Shown here one piece after another: positions 1 through 8,798 of a stretch of DNA of 64,000 nucleotides. This DNA is from Dorea formicigenerans. Its GTDB lineage: Bacteria > Bacillota > Clostridia > Lachnospirales > Lachnospiraceae. Location: positions 1,485,423-1,549,422 of the forward strand of contig NZ_CP102279.1 of NCBI RefSeq assembly GCF_025150245.1. Reading direction: 5' to 3'. Below the pieces are notes generated by a model that was given only the letters and a program-made list of their open reading frames with translations, did not search any database and was not told the DNA's origin. The position numbers were made by a program, and so were the translations under genes. The first letter of the stretch is position 1, and each line of letters begins with the position of its first letter.

Positions 1-738
1 CTGTATGTGGCAACCAGACAGCCCTTATATGTATTGGCAGGACTAGGAGCCGGAAGTGTAGCTTCAGTGGGGGCATATTACTTGTTTAATCACGTTAGGA
101 ACCGTGTAATCGCCTGGAAAGATCCGATTGCTTCATATAGCGGAAGCGGATATCAGGTGGCACAGTCTTTATTTGCAATTGGAACAGGAAGCTGGTTCGG
201 TATGGGACTGTTCCAGGGACAGCCAGATACGATTCCTGTTGCATCGTCAGATTTTATCTTTTCTGCAATCTGCGAGGAGATGGGGCTGATTTTCGGATTA
301 TGCATGACGTTGGTATGTGTTAGTTGTTATGTAATGTTTTTAAACATTGCGATGCAGCTTCGCAATATGTTTTATAAACTGGTAGCACTGGGGCTTGGAA
401 CTTGTTACATTTTTCAGGTGTTCTTGAATATTGGAGGAGTAACAAAATTCATTCCATCTACTGGAGTGACACTTCCGCTTGTCAGTTACGGAGGAAGTTC
501 TATACTCAGTACATTGATCATGTTTGCAATTATTCAGGGACTTTATATTTTAAGAGAAGACGAGGAAGAGAATCTTGAAAGAAAAAAGAAGGAAAGGTTA
601 CGAGCAGAGAGAGGCAGAGGAGAGGTTAAAAAGAGAGCGCGAAAAACGGCAGATGTCCCGCAGAGAGCGAAAAGAAGCAGACCGGCAGGACAAGCGCCGA
701 GAAAAGAAAAAGCGCGCCCGCAACAAAGAGTTCGCTAG
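1..738 (+). CDS. FtsW/RodA/SpoVE family peptidoglycan polymerase, 5'-truncated
   Basis: This is the C-terminal 245 residues of a SEDS-family membrane glycosyltransferase; the reading frame is open from base 1, so the gene begins outside the window. SEDS proteins polymerise lipid II into glycan strands together with a partner class B PBP. Several hydrophobic helices are visible, and the family signature near the C-terminus is present (VTKFIPSTGVTLPLVSYGGSS around residues 148-170). After the last helix comes a strongly basic cytoplasmic tail of about 55 residues. That tail is read from DNA that also encodes the N-terminus of the next gene in another frame (164-nt overlap), so the two are probably translationally coupled. 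Whether it serves division, elongation or sporulation cannot be told here; a second SEDS gene lies at 60436-61560. Confidence 0.93.
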   Translation: MYVATRQPLYVLAGLGAGSVASVGAYYLFNHVRNRVIAWKDPIASYSGSGYQVAQSLFAIGTGSWFGMGLFQGQPDTIPVASSDFIFSAICEEMGLIFGLCMTLVCVSCYVMFLNIAMQLRNMFYKLVALGLGTCYIFQVFLNIGGVTKFIPSTGVTLPLVSYGGSSILSTLIMFAIIQGLYILREDEEENLERKKKERLRAERGRGEVKKRARKTADVPQRAKRSRPAGQAPRKEKARPQQRVR

Positions 739-2107
739 AGTCACATATATTTTTGTAGCACTGTTTATTGCTATGATGGGTTATATCTCTTATTTTAATG
801 TTGTGAAAAGCAGAGATATCATCAGCAGCCCTTATAATAAGAGGCAGGATTCTTATGCGGACCGTGTGATCCGCGGAAAGATTCTGGACAGAAATGGAAA
901 TGTGCTGGCTCAGACAAATGTGGCAGAAGATGGGACAGAGACAAGAGAATATCCGTACAATAATATATTTGCTCATGTGGTCGGTTATACTGCTCAGGGA
1001 AAATCTGGTCTGGAGTCTGTTTCTAACTTTGAACTTCTGACTTCCAATGCATTTTTTGTAGACAAATTAAAAAATGAATTCCAGGATAAGAAAAACCAGG
1101 GAGATAATGTAGTAACGACACTGGATACAAATCTCCAGGAAGCAGCTTATGATGCACTTGGTTCTAATAAAGGCGCAGTAGTTGTTATGGATCCAAGTAC
1201 AGGAAAGATTTTAGCTATGGTTTCAAAACCTGATTTTGATCCGAATACAGTCAGCCAAAACTGGGATGAACTCAGCACAAGTGAGGATAGTGTGCTTCTG
1301 AATCGTGCAACGCAGGGGCAGTATGCACCTGGTTCTACGTTTAAACTTGTAACAACACTGGAGTTCATGCGTGAAAATGCAGATTTTGATTCCTATTCCT
1401 ATAACTGTACAGGTTCTATTGAAAGTGGTGATGTTACAATTCATTGCTATGGTGGACACGTACACGGACAGGTGACTTTGAGGGATAGTCTTGCGTATTC
1501 ATGTAATACTTCATTTTCCAATATCGGAAGATCACTGAATGCAGACACTTACAAGGATACTGCGCAAGAGCTTCTGTTTAATAAGAAACTTCCGTCTGTC
1601 CTGCCGTACAGCAAGAGTCAGTTTACGTTGACTTCATCGGACACGGAGGCAGAGCGGATGATGACTGCCATGGGACAGGGAAAAACACAGGTAAGCCCAT
1701 ATCATATGGCTTTGATCACGTCAGCAATTGCCAATGGCGGAACATTGATGAAACCATATCTGGTAGATTCTGTTACCAACAATGCAGGAAATGTGATCGA
1801 GAAGACAAAACCGGAGAAATATAAAGATCTGATGACTTCCAAAGAGGCGGCGCAGCTCAAAGATTATATGACGGCTGTTACCGATTATGGAACAGCATCT
1901 GTACTTGGTGGACAAAACTACACGGCTGCAGGAAAGACCGGAACGGCAGAATATAGCTCAGATAAGGAAAAAGATCATTCCTGGTTCGTTGGAATTGCTA
2001 ATGTTGACAACCCGGAACTTGTGATCAGTGTGATTATTGAGCAGGCTGACGGTTCTGCAAAAGCAGTTAATATTGCAAAAAAAGTGTTTGATGCATATTA
2101 TCAATAA
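575..2107 (+). CDS. Class B penicillin-binding protein (transpeptidase, PbpA/FtsI type)
   Basis: D,D-transpeptidase of 510 residues that cross-links peptidoglycan, paired with the SEDS gene just upstream. A very basic cytoplasmic N-terminus (about 1-55) precedes one membrane helix (about 56-73) and a short dimerisation region. The transpeptidase domain carries the three penicillin-binding motifs: S254-T-F-K257, S309-C-N311 and KTGT near 454. The start chosen is TTG at 575 after a GAGGAAGAG stretch; an in-frame ATG at 653 is a real alternative and would shorten the overlap with the upstream gene from 164 to 86 nt. It is short for a class B PBP, lacking PASTA domains, and resembles the PbpA type found next to rodA/ftsW in Clostridia and Actinobacteria. 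Confidence 0.93.
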   Translation: MKEKRRKGYEQREAEERLKREREKRQMSRRERKEADRQDKRREKKKRARNKEFARVTYIFVALFIAMMGYISYFNVVKSRDIISSPYNKRQDSYADRVIRGKILDRNGNVLAQTNVAEDGTETREYPYNNIFAHVVGYTAQGKSGLESVSNFELLTSNAFFVDKLKNEFQDKKNQGDNVVTTLDTNLQEAAYDALGSNKGAVVVMDPSTGKILAMVSKPDFDPNTVSQNWDELSTSEDSVLLNRATQGQYAPGSTFKLVTTLEFMRENADFDSYSYNCTGSIESGDVTIHCYGGHVHGQVTLRDSLAYSCNTSFSNIGRSLNADTYKDTAQELLFNKKLPSVLPYSKSQFTLTSSDTEAERMMTAMGQGKTQVSPYHMALITSAIANGGTLMKPYLVDSVTNNAGNVIEKTKPEKYKDLMTSKEAAQLKDYMTAVTDYGTASVLGGQNYTAAGKTGTAEYSSDKEKDHSWFVGIANVDNPELVISVIIEQADGSAKAVNIAKKVFDAYYQ

Positions 2108-2168
2108 AGAAGATTCTGTGATATGTGCAGGTAATAATTGTAAATAGTTGAGAAAATGGAAAGATAAC

Positions 2169-2492
2169 ATGAGATATTATCGCAGACTTTACTGGGGTGA
2201 AGACCTGAAAAAGAAAAAAGAAAAGATTATAAGAAGACTGAATACGGGAAAACTTCAAAGAGATATCTATGTACTGGTATTGCCGGAACATGGGTCGAAT
2301 CAGCTTGAAATTTATAATGCAGCGCTTTTCCTTCAGCCGGATTTTCCAAATGATGATTTCTTTGTTGTAGGAATTGTAAGAGGTTACGAGGCGGCTCTGG
2401 AGCTGGTAGAAGAGATCGCCGGGAAAGTGTATGAACAAACAGGAGCGGCGGATATCCGCACATATCTGTTAGAAAGAGAACAGGAAGGCTAA
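2169..2492 (+). CDS. Conserved hypothetical protein, 107 aa
   Basis: Small soluble protein that I do not recognise by function. It begins with a basic Tyr/Arg/Lys-rich segment (MRYYRRLYWGEDLKKKKE) and continues as a compact alpha/beta-looking domain with alternating hydrophobic strands (IYVLVLP, FFVVGIVRG). No signal peptide, membrane helix or catalytic motif is visible. An in-frame TTG at 2148 would add seven residues, but ATG 2169 has the better ribosome site (GGAAAG at 2158-2163). It sits six bases before the DUF2953 gene and 61 bases after the PBP gene, so it is probably co-transcribed with them. Confidence 0.75.
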   Translation: MRYYRRLYWGEDLKKKKEKIIRRLNTGKLQRDIYVLVLPEHGSNQLEIYNAALFLQPDFPNDDFFVVGIVRGYEAALELVEEIAGKVYEQTGAADIRTYLLEREQEG

Positions 2493-2498
2493 GATGCG

Positions 2499-3536
2499 AT
2501 GCTACATATTTTGATTTTGATATTAAAAATAATCGGCATAATAATCGCTGTAATACTGGGAATCCTATTGCTATTGATTGCTATTTTTCTTTTTGTGCCG
2601 GTTCATTACGAGGTACAGGGAAGGTGTGATGGTGACCTGGATTCTCTGAAGGGAAAAGTGCAAGTTATCTGGCTTTTGCAGCTTGTTCGGGCGGACATCT
2701 TGTATAAGAATGGAAAAATGAAGTGGCGGCTTAGATTTGCATGGATAAAAAGAGGAAATACAGGAGCCGGAAAGAAACAGAAAAAGGTACAGACGCTGCA
2801 GAAACAAGCTGAGAAAGCTGAGATTTCTGGAATAGAAGAAGCTGAGAAAACTGAGATTTCAGAAATAGAAGAAGAGGAGAAATCGAATCATGAGAAGAGT
2901 ATTACAGAAACAGACAAGATTGAAAAGAATGAATCTGAAAAATTTGCAGAAAAATCTGAAGAGAATCTGGCGACGTCGCAGACGATACGCCAAAAGAGTG
3001 CGCATGCTCCGGAATCTGAAAAATGGAAAACTGAAAAAGGAATTCCTGAAAAAGAAAAATCCGTGGACAGTGAAAAGAATGGAAGCTTCTATCAGAGGAT
3101 TCTTTCGTGGATTCAGAAGATAAAATGTACTTTTGGAAAATTGTGTGATAAAATAAAAGCATTGTCGGGAAAGAAAGAAAAGTTGGAAGAATTTCTTCGA
3201 GATGAGGTGCATAAAGGGGCATATCACAAATGTAAAAAAGAACTTTTCAGGCTTATGAAACATTTAAAGCCCAAAAAGGCAGATGTGAGGATTATTTATG
3301 GATTTGATGATCCGTATTATACCGGACAGGCTTTGGCAGTGTTTGGCGTGCTATATCCATTTGTTGGAGGATGTATAAGTGTGACACCTGATTTTGAACA
3401 TCAGGTGCTGAAAGGTTCAGCATATTTAAAAGGAAAGATTTATCTGTGGCATTTTGTTCAGAGCGGCTGGAAACTGATCTGGAATAGAAATGTGCGTCAG
3501 ACTTATCGTGATATTCGTAATTTTAAAATAAAATAA
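2499..3536 (+). CDS. DUF2953 domain membrane protein (YtfI-like)
   Basis: 345-residue protein of the DUF2953 family. Residues 1-32 are one long N-terminal membrane helix, followed by an extracytoplasmic-type domain start (FVPVHYEVQG). The middle (about 90-215) is a low-complexity, highly charged Lys/Glu linker with imperfect repeats of AEKTEIS-type blocks. The C-terminal part (about 225-345) resembles the rest of DUF2953 (ADVRIIYGFDDPYYTGQ). In Bacillus subtilis the homologue ytfI is adjacent to ytfJ, and here too the next gene is the GerW/YtfJ homologue 15 bases on, which supports a sporulation-linked role. Biochemical function is unknown. Confidence 0.8.
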   Translation: MLHILILILKIIGIIIAVILGILLLLIAIFLFVPVHYEVQGRCDGDLDSLKGKVQVIWLLQLVRADILYKNGKMKWRLRFAWIKRGNTGAGKKQKKVQTLQKQAEKAEISGIEEAEKTEISEIEEEEKSNHEKSITETDKIEKNESEKFAEKSEENLATSQTIRQKSAHAPESEKWKTEKGIPEKEKSVDSEKNGSFYQRILSWIQKIKCTFGKLCDKIKALSGKKEKLEEFLRDEVHKGAYHKCKKELFRLMKHLKPKKADVRIIYGFDDPYYTGQALAVFGVLYPFVGGCISVTPDFEHQVLKGSAYLKGKIYLWHFVQSGWKLIWNRNVRQTYRDIRNFKIK

Positions 3537-3551
3537 CAGGAGGATTTTTAT

Positions 3552-3944
3552 ATGGCAGATAATAATTTTAAAGGGACTGTGGAGGCATTGTTCACAGGAA
3601 TTGATGGAGTTGTTTCATCGAAGACAGTAGTAGGAGATGCAATCCATATCGGGGACACAATCATTCTTCCACTGGTGGATGTATCTTTTGCAATTGGAGC
3701 CGGAGCGTTTAATGCGGACAAGAAGGAAAAAGGAGCCGGAGGTGTTGGCGGCAAGATGACACCTTGCGCAGTTCTTGTGATCCAGAATGGACACACAAGA
3801 CTGGTAAATATTAAGAACCAGGATACGATCACAAAGATTCTTGATATGGTGCCTGACATGGTCGACAAATTTACAGGAGGTAAAGATTCAAAACTTGACG
3901 AGAATGATGTGAAGGATATTCTTGACAGCGTAGATGTACAGTAG
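3552..3944 (+). CDS. ytfJ: GerW family sporulation protein (YtfJ)
   Basis: 130-residue GerW/YtfJ family protein. In Bacillus subtilis YtfJ is a forespore protein needed for proper germination. The family core is clear: VEALFTGIDGVVSSKTVVGD at the N-terminus, then DTIILPLVDVSFAIGAGAF, a Gly-rich segment, and MTPCAVLVIQNG. A strong ribosome site (CAGGAGG at 3538-3544) precedes the ATG by 7 bases. It follows the DUF2953 gene closely, the same pairing as ytfI-ytfJ, so the two form a likely operon. No specific forespore promoter was identified. Confidence 0.92.
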   Translation: MADNNFKGTVEALFTGIDGVVSSKTVVGDAIHIGDTIILPLVDVSFAIGAGAFNADKKEKGAGGVGGKMTPCAVLVIQNGHTRLVNIKNQDTITKILDMVPDMVDKFTGGKDSKLDENDVKDILDSVDVQ

Positions 3945-4016
3945 TTATCTGTAATGTCCGGTCTGTGTGAAGCATAGAATAGAGTAAGATACATTATAAG
4001 AGAAGGGTCGATAAAA

Positions 4017-4157
4017 ATGAAACGGGTAGTGGGATTTGCGCTGTTTGGAATAGCAATCGGACTTGTGATCGCCATGCTTTTGCCCAATACATTTGTAACT
4101 GTTCTGTGTGTCATACTATGCCTGCTGGCTGGATATAATTTGTTTTGCTGTAAATAA
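4017..4157 (+). CDS. Small two-helix membrane protein, 46 aa
   Basis: A 46-residue open frame (MKRVVGFALFGIAIG..., ending NLFCCK) with a GAAGGG ribosome site 9 bases upstream. It consists of two hydrophobic segments (about 5-21 and 26-42) separated by a LLPN turn, a hairpin membrane topology. It lies in the otherwise non-coding gap between ytfJ and rpmB, on the same strand. I do not know a function; its composition and start site look like a real gene rather than chance, and similar tiny membrane proteins occur in Lachnospiraceae genomes. Confidence 0.65.
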   Translation: MKRVVGFALFGIAIGLVIAMLLPNTFVTVLCVILCLLAGYNLFCCK

Positions 4158-4216
4158 CAAAAAAGGCAAATATAAATCTTGATTGAAAAATGTCGGAAAA
4201 ATCTTGAAAATAATAC

Positions 4217-4245
4217 TTGCTTTTGTGAGAATTATCTGCTAGTAT
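4217..4245 (+). promoter_or_regulatory. Candidate sigma-A promoter for rpmB
   Basis: TTGCTT (4217-4222) and TAGTAT (4240-4245) are separated by 17 bases, about 55 bases before the rpmB start codon. This is inferred from spacing and similarity to consensus only. Confidence 0.45.
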
Positions 4246-4298
4246 ATTATTGTTGCGAGTCTGAAAAAGACTTATTATGAGCGTTAGGAGGTGCAGTC

Positions 4299-4487
4299 AT
4301 GGCAAAATGTGCTATTTGTGAAAAGGGTGCTCACTTTGGAAACAACGTAAGCCACTCTCATAGAAAATCCCCAAAAATGTGGAAATCTAATGTAAAATCT
4401 GTTCGTGTTAAGACAGAGAACGGAGCTACAAAGAGAATGTATGTTTGTACTTCTTGTTTGAAATCTGGCAAAGTTGAGCGAGCATAA
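4299..4487 (+). CDS. rpmB: 50S ribosomal protein L28
   Basis: 62-residue L28, a late-assembling protein of the large ribosomal subunit. The signature is evident: MAKCAICEKGAHFGNNVSHSHRKS, a basic core, and a C-terminal CTSCLKSGKVERA. Two CxxC pairs (C4/C7 and C50/C53) mark the zinc-binding form. GGAGGTG precedes the ATG by 6 bases. The gene has its own candidate promoter and is followed at once by an intrinsic terminator, so it is probably monocistronic. In Bacillus subtilis rpmB likewise borders the Asp23-fakA (yloU-yloV) pair found next here. Confidence 0.97.
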   Translation: MAKCAICEKGAHFGNNVSHSHRKSPKMWKSNVKSVRVKTENGATKRMYVCTSCLKSGKVERA

Positions 4488-4495
4488 TAGTATAA

Positions 4496-4533
4496 AAGCT
4501 CAGATTCCAGAAATGGAATCTGGGCTTTTTTTC
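4496..4533 (+). terminator. Intrinsic terminator after rpmB
   Basis: A 14-bp stem (4496-4509 with 4514-4527, one G-U pair) closed by a GAAA tetraloop and followed by a T-rich run. It ends rpmB transcription nine bases after the stop codon. Confidence 0.9.
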
Positions 4534-4651
4534 GTTATGTGAAAAATGATGATCAGGCAGAACAGTCGGGACATGCCTGTTTTGCCTTGTAATATATAAT
4601 GAAACAGAGTATAATACATATGTTAAATATACGGATATGGAGGTATCGGAT

Positions 4652-5011
4652 ATGAAAGGTTGTATGAGCACGGATCTCGGAATTATTACGATTGATCCTG
4701 AAGTGATAGCAAAATATGCAGGAACTGTAGCGGTAGAGTGTTTTGGAATCGTTGGAATGGCTGCAGTGAATATGAAGGATGGTCTGGTTCATCTGTTAAA
4801 AAAGGAGAGCCTGACTCGTGGAATTAAGGTGCGTATCTCTGAGGATAACCATGTAAGCTTGAGCTTTCATATCATTGTTGCGTATGGCGTAAGTATTTCA
4901 GCGGTTACGGATAACCTGATCAGCAATGTGAAGTATCGTGTGGAAGAGTTTTCCGGAATGCCGGTAGATAAGATTAATATCTATATCGAGGGCGTACGCG
5001 TCATTGATTAA
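4652..5011 (+). CDS. Asp23/Gls24 family envelope stress response protein
   Basis: 119-residue Asp23/Gls24 family protein (YloU-like), a cytoplasmic or membrane-associated protein linked to envelope stress, biochemical activity unknown. It contains the typical core ITIDPEVIAKYAGTVAVECFGIVGMA followed by a beta/alpha segment ending VDKINIYIEGVRV. ATG 4652 was chosen over ATG 4637 because GGAGGT lies at 4639-4644, seven bases before it. It is 18 bases upstream of fakA, the same pairing as yloU-yloV in Bacillus, suggesting one operon with fakA and recG. Confidence 0.92.
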   Translation: MKGCMSTDLGIITIDPEVIAKYAGTVAVECFGIVGMAAVNMKDGLVHLLKKESLTRGIKVRISEDNHVSLSFHIIVAYGVSISAVTDNLISNVKYRVEEFSGMPVDKINIYIEGVRVID

Positions 5012-5029
5012 TCAAGGAGGACATAAGAA

Positions 5030-6706
5030 GTGGCTACAAAGACAATTGATGCAAATATGCTTGCGAAGATGTTTCTTGCAGGCGCGCAGAATATAGAAGC
5101 AAAGAAAGAATTTATCAACGAACTGAATGTATTCCCTGTTCCGGATGGAGATACGGGAACTAATATGACTTTGACAATCCTGTCAGCAGCTAAGGAAGTG
5201 ACAGCGCTTGCAGATGTTGATATGAAGAACCTGGCAAAAGCAATTTCTTCCGGTTCCTTAAGAGGAGCCAGAGGTAACTCGGGAGTTATTCTTTCTCAGC
5301 TTTTAAGAGGGTTTACAAAGTCGATCCGTGATGAAAAAGAGATTGACACTGCAGCCCTTGCAGCAGCTTGCCAGAGAGCAAGAGACACAGCATACAAGGC
5401 GGTTATGAAGCCGAAGGAAGGAACAATCCTTACTGTTGCAAGTGGAATCGCAGATAAAGCAGCAGAGCTTGCTCTTGAGACAGAAGATCTTGAGGAGTTT
5501 ATCCCGGCAGTTATTGAGCATGCGGATGAAGTCCTTCAGAAGACGCCGGAGATGCTCCCGGTTTTGAAAGAAGCAGGGGTAGTGGATTCTGGTGGACAGG
5601 GACTCTTAGAAGTTATCCGCGGAGCATATGATGCATTTCTTGGGAAAGAGATTGATTATAGCGCAATTGCACCGGCTGCTGGAAATAGTACAGCAGTAAA
5701 AGTCAGCGTCGAGGAAGAAAAAGAGATTAAATTTGGCTACTGTACAGAGTTTATCATTCTTCTCGAAAAGGAATTTACAGAGAACGACGAGCATGAGCTG
5801 AAAGCATACTTGTCATCAATTGGTGATTCTATCGTATGTGTAGCAGATGATGAAATCGTGAAGATTCACGTACACACGAATGATCCAGGACTTGCGATTC
5901 AGAAAGCACTGACTTATGGACAGTTATCACGCATGAAAATAGATAATATGCGTGAGGAGCATAGGGAAAAACTGATTCGTGATTCCGAGAAGCTTGCAAA
6001 AGAACAGGCAGAAGCCGAAGAAGCTAAAAAGACTGCAGAGCCGAAGAAGCCAATGGGATTTATTGCAGTATCTATCGGTGATGGAATGAACGAAATCTTC
6101 CGTGAACTTGGAGCAGATTATATCATTGAGGGTGGACAGACTATGAACCCAAGTACAGATGATATGTTAAAAGCCATTGATCAGGTCAATGCAGAGACAA
6201 TTTTTATTCTTCCAAATAACAAGAATATTATTCTCGCAGCAAATCAGGCAAAAGACCTTGTAGAAGATAAAGAAATCATTGTAATCCCAACAAAGACTGT
6301 TCCACAGGGGATTACTGCAATTATTAACTTTGTTCCGGATGCAGATGCAAAGTCTAACGAAGAGACAATGCTTGATGAAATTAAGAATGTGAAAACCGGA
6401 CAGGTTACTTATGCAGTCCGTGATACACACATTGATGACAAAGAGATTCATCAGGGAGACATTATGGGAATTGGTGATGCAGGAATCCTTTCTGTAGGAC
6501 AGGATATTGCAGAGACTACACTGGAAATGTTAGAACAGCTTGTAGATGATGATTCGGAACTGATCAGTCTGTATTATGGACAGGATGTGACTGAGGAAGA
6601 GGCGGATGCCTTTACACAGGAAGTTGAAAAACTCTATCCAGATATAGATGTTGATGTGCACTGTGGTGGTCAGCCAATCTATTATTATGTATTAGCTGTA
6701 GAATAA
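5030..6706 (+). CDS. fakA: Fatty acid kinase catalytic subunit FakA (DAK2/YloV)
   Basis: 558-residue FakA/YloV protein. FakA phosphorylates fatty acids held by a FakB (DegV) partner, feeding exogenous fatty acids into phospholipid synthesis. The N-terminal DAK2 (DhaL-like) ATP-binding domain (about 1-200) shows NVFPVPDGDTGTNM with the metal-binding Asp residues and SLRGARGNSGVILSQ. A middle domain (about 230-320) holds IKIHVHTNDPG, and the C-terminal DegV-like region (about 340-558) follows a charged linker rich in Glu/Lys. Start is GTG 5030 with AAGGAGG nine bases upstream. No fakB gene is in the window, so the partner is encoded elsewhere. Confidence 0.94.
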   Translation: MATKTIDANMLAKMFLAGAQNIEAKKEFINELNVFPVPDGDTGTNMTLTILSAAKEVTALADVDMKNLAKAISSGSLRGARGNSGVILSQLLRGFTKSIRDEKEIDTAALAAACQRARDTAYKAVMKPKEGTILTVASGIADKAAELALETEDLEEFIPAVIEHADEVLQKTPEMLPVLKEAGVVDSGGQGLLEVIRGAYDAFLGKEIDYSAIAPAAGNSTAVKVSVEEEKEIKFGYCTEFIILLEKEFTENDEHELKAYLSSIGDSIVCVADDEIVKIHVHTNDPGLAIQKALTYGQLSRMKIDNMREEHREKLIRDSEKLAKEQAEAEEAKKTAEPKKPMGFIAVSIGDGMNEIFRELGADYIIEGGQTMNPSTDDMLKAIDQVNAETIFILPNNKNIILAANQAKDLVEDKEIIVIPTKTVPQGITAIINFVPDADAKSNEETMLDEIKNVKTGQVTYAVRDTHIDDKEIHQGDIMGIGDAGILSVGQDIAETTLEMLEQLVDDDSELISLYYGQDVTEEEADAFTQEVEKLYPDIDVDVHCGGQPIYYYVLAVE

Positions 6707-6711
6707 GAGAT

Positions 6712-8742
6712 ATGATTGAACAGAGTAAGATTCATGAAATAAAAGGCGTCGGGGAGAAAACGGAGAAGCTGTTTGCAAAACTGGGAATTTATACAGTTGG
6801 TGACCTTCTCAGGTATTATCCGAGAAATTACGACGTGTATGAGGAGGCCGTCCCTATCGCAGAGGTAGAGGACGGTCGAACTGTTACTGTAACAGGAATG
6901 ATTTTCGGGCGTGTGCAGGTGGGTGGAAGTCGTAACTTACAGGTGACGACCATTTACGTAAAAGATCTGACGGGGACGATCAAAGCAGTCTGGTTTCGTA
7001 TGCCGTTTCTTAAAAATACGCTGGCAGGTGGTGGTCAGATTACCTTGCGCGGCCGGGCTGTGAATCGGCGGGATGGACTTGTACTGGAACATCCGGAAAT
7101 CTTTTATCCAAGTGAAAAATATGAAGAAAAACTGCATACACTACAACCGATTTATAATCTGACAGCAGGCCTGACGAACAATGCGATTTCAAAAGCTGTT
7201 AAGCAGGTCGTAGAAAGCCTTGATCTTACAAAAGAGCATTTGCCTGAAGAAATCCGTCTGCATTATCAGTTGGCAGAATATAATTATGCCATTCGTGGTA
7301 TTCATTTTCCGGAAGATAAAGAAGTCTTTTATCATGCAAGAGAACGGCTTGTATTTGAAGAGTTTTTACAGTTTATACTTGCAATCCGGAAACTAAAAGA
7401 CAGCAATAGCCGCATGGATAATGAATATGTGATTCCATTGGATTTACGGACAGAGGAGTTTCAAAAAGCGTTACCATTTGAACTGACCGGGGCGCAGCAG
7501 AACGTATGGAGAGAAATCCAGCAGGACATGGCATCTGAGCATGCCATGTCAAGACTTGTGCAGGGAGATGTAGGGTCAGGTAAAACAATCGTTGCAGTAT
7601 TAGCGCTTCTTAATACCGCATTAAAAGGCTATCAGGCGGCAATGATGGCACCGACAGAGGTGCTGGCAAGACAACATTATGAATCGATCACCAGTCTTTT
7701 TGAAGCATATAATATTCCGATAAAAGTAGTGCTTTTGACAGGTTCGATGACGGCAAAAGAAAAACGCAGAGCTTACGATCGGATCGAGTGCGGACTTGCG
7801 AAGATCATCGTGGGGACGCATGCACTTATTCAGGACGCAGTTTATTATGATAATCTGGCACTTGTAGTGACAGATGAACAGCATAGATTTGGAGTAAAAC
7901 AAAGAGAGTCATTTGCAAAAAAAGGCGGTGTTCCGCATGTTCTTGTTATGAGTGCGACACCAATCCCGAGAACCCTTGCAATCATTTTATACGGAGATCT
8001 TGATATTTCTGTGATAGATGAACTTCCGGCGAACCGTCTGCCTATTAAGAATTGTGTGGTAGACACCAGTTACCGGCAGACGGCCTACACATTTATGAAA
8101 AAGCAGATTGCAGAAGGAAGACAGTGTTACATTATCTGCCCGATGGTAGAAGAAAGTGAAGCTATGGAGGCGGAAAATGTGACAGATTATTCCAGAATGC
8201 TGCAAGAAGAAATGGGGACTCAGATTGTAGTTGATCATCTTCATGGGAAAATGAAGCAGGCAGCAAAAGACGAGATTATGGAGCGTTTTGGACGTAATGA
8301 AATCCAGATCCTTGTGTCAACGACAGTTATTGAGGTTGGAATTGATGTGCCTAACGCAACCGTTATGATGATTGAAAATGCAGAGCGTTTCGGACTGGCG
8401 CAGCTTCATCAGCTCCGCGGTCGTGTTGGACGAGGAAAATATCAGTCTTATTGTATTTTTATGACCGGCTCAAAGGCAAAAGAAACAAAAAAACGTCTGG
8501 AAATTTTAAATAAAACGAACGATGGATTTAAAATCGCAAGCGAAGATTTAAAACTTCGCGGTCCGGGAGATTTGTTTGGAATCCGTCAAAGCGGACTTAT
8601 GGATTTTGGACTGGGAGACATTTATCAGGACGCGGCAATTTTGCAGAAAGCGAACGAAGCCGCAGAATGGCTCTTAAAAAATAATCCTGAATATGTCCAG
8701 CAAATTCCAGATTATGAAGGAACTTCTAGTGTAATAATTTAA
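6712..8742 (+). CDS. recG: ATP-dependent DNA helicase RecG
   Basis: 676-residue RecG, a branch-migration helicase that remodels stalled forks and Holliday junctions. The N-terminal wedge/OB-fold domain (about 1-230) includes GVGEKTEKLFAKLG and LRYYPRNYDVYE. The helicase core has Walker A GDVGSGKT near 284-291, the DEQH-type box TDEQHRFGVKQR, motif III SATPIPRT, and the C-terminal motifs STTVIEVGIDVPNA and QLRGRVGRG. Length is normal for the family. It starts five bases after fakA, so it is co-transcribed. The same neighbourhood (yloU-yloV...recG) occurs in Bacillus. Confidence 0.97.
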   Translation: MIEQSKIHEIKGVGEKTEKLFAKLGIYTVGDLLRYYPRNYDVYEEAVPIAEVEDGRTVTVTGMIFGRVQVGGSRNLQVTTIYVKDLTGTIKAVWFRMPFLKNTLAGGGQITLRGRAVNRRDGLVLEHPEIFYPSEKYEEKLHTLQPIYNLTAGLTNNAISKAVKQVVESLDLTKEHLPEEIRLHYQLAEYNYAIRGIHFPEDKEVFYHARERLVFEEFLQFILAIRKLKDSNSRMDNEYVIPLDLRTEEFQKALPFELTGAQQNVWREIQQDMASEHAMSRLVQGDVGSGKTIVAVLALLNTALKGYQAAMMAPTEVLARQHYESITSLFEAYNIPIKVVLLTGSMTAKEKRRAYDRIECGLAKIIVGTHALIQDAVYYDNLALVVTDEQHRFGVKQRESFAKKGGVPHVLVMSATPIPRTLAIILYGDLDISVIDELPANRLPIKNCVVDTSYRQTAYTFMKKQIAEGRQCYIICPMVEESEAMEAENVTDYSRMLQEEMGTQIVVDHLHGKMKQAAKDEIMERFGRNEIQILVSTTVIEVGIDVPNATVMMIENAERFGLAQLHQLRGRVGRGKYQSYCIFMTGSKAKETKKRLEILNKTNDGFKIASEDLKLRGPGDLFGIRQSGLMDFGLGDIYQDAAILQKANEAAEWLLKNNPEYVQQIPDYEGTSSVII

Positions 8743-8798
8743 ATCCTCCATATACTAACAACGTAACAAAAACAAAGTTACAAAAGGAGGAGTATAAA

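Noticed and set aside
8743-8798. Sigma-G promoter for the SASP gene
   Set aside because: CATATACTA at 8749-8757 resembles a sigma-G -10 box, but no acceptable -35 box lies at the right distance.
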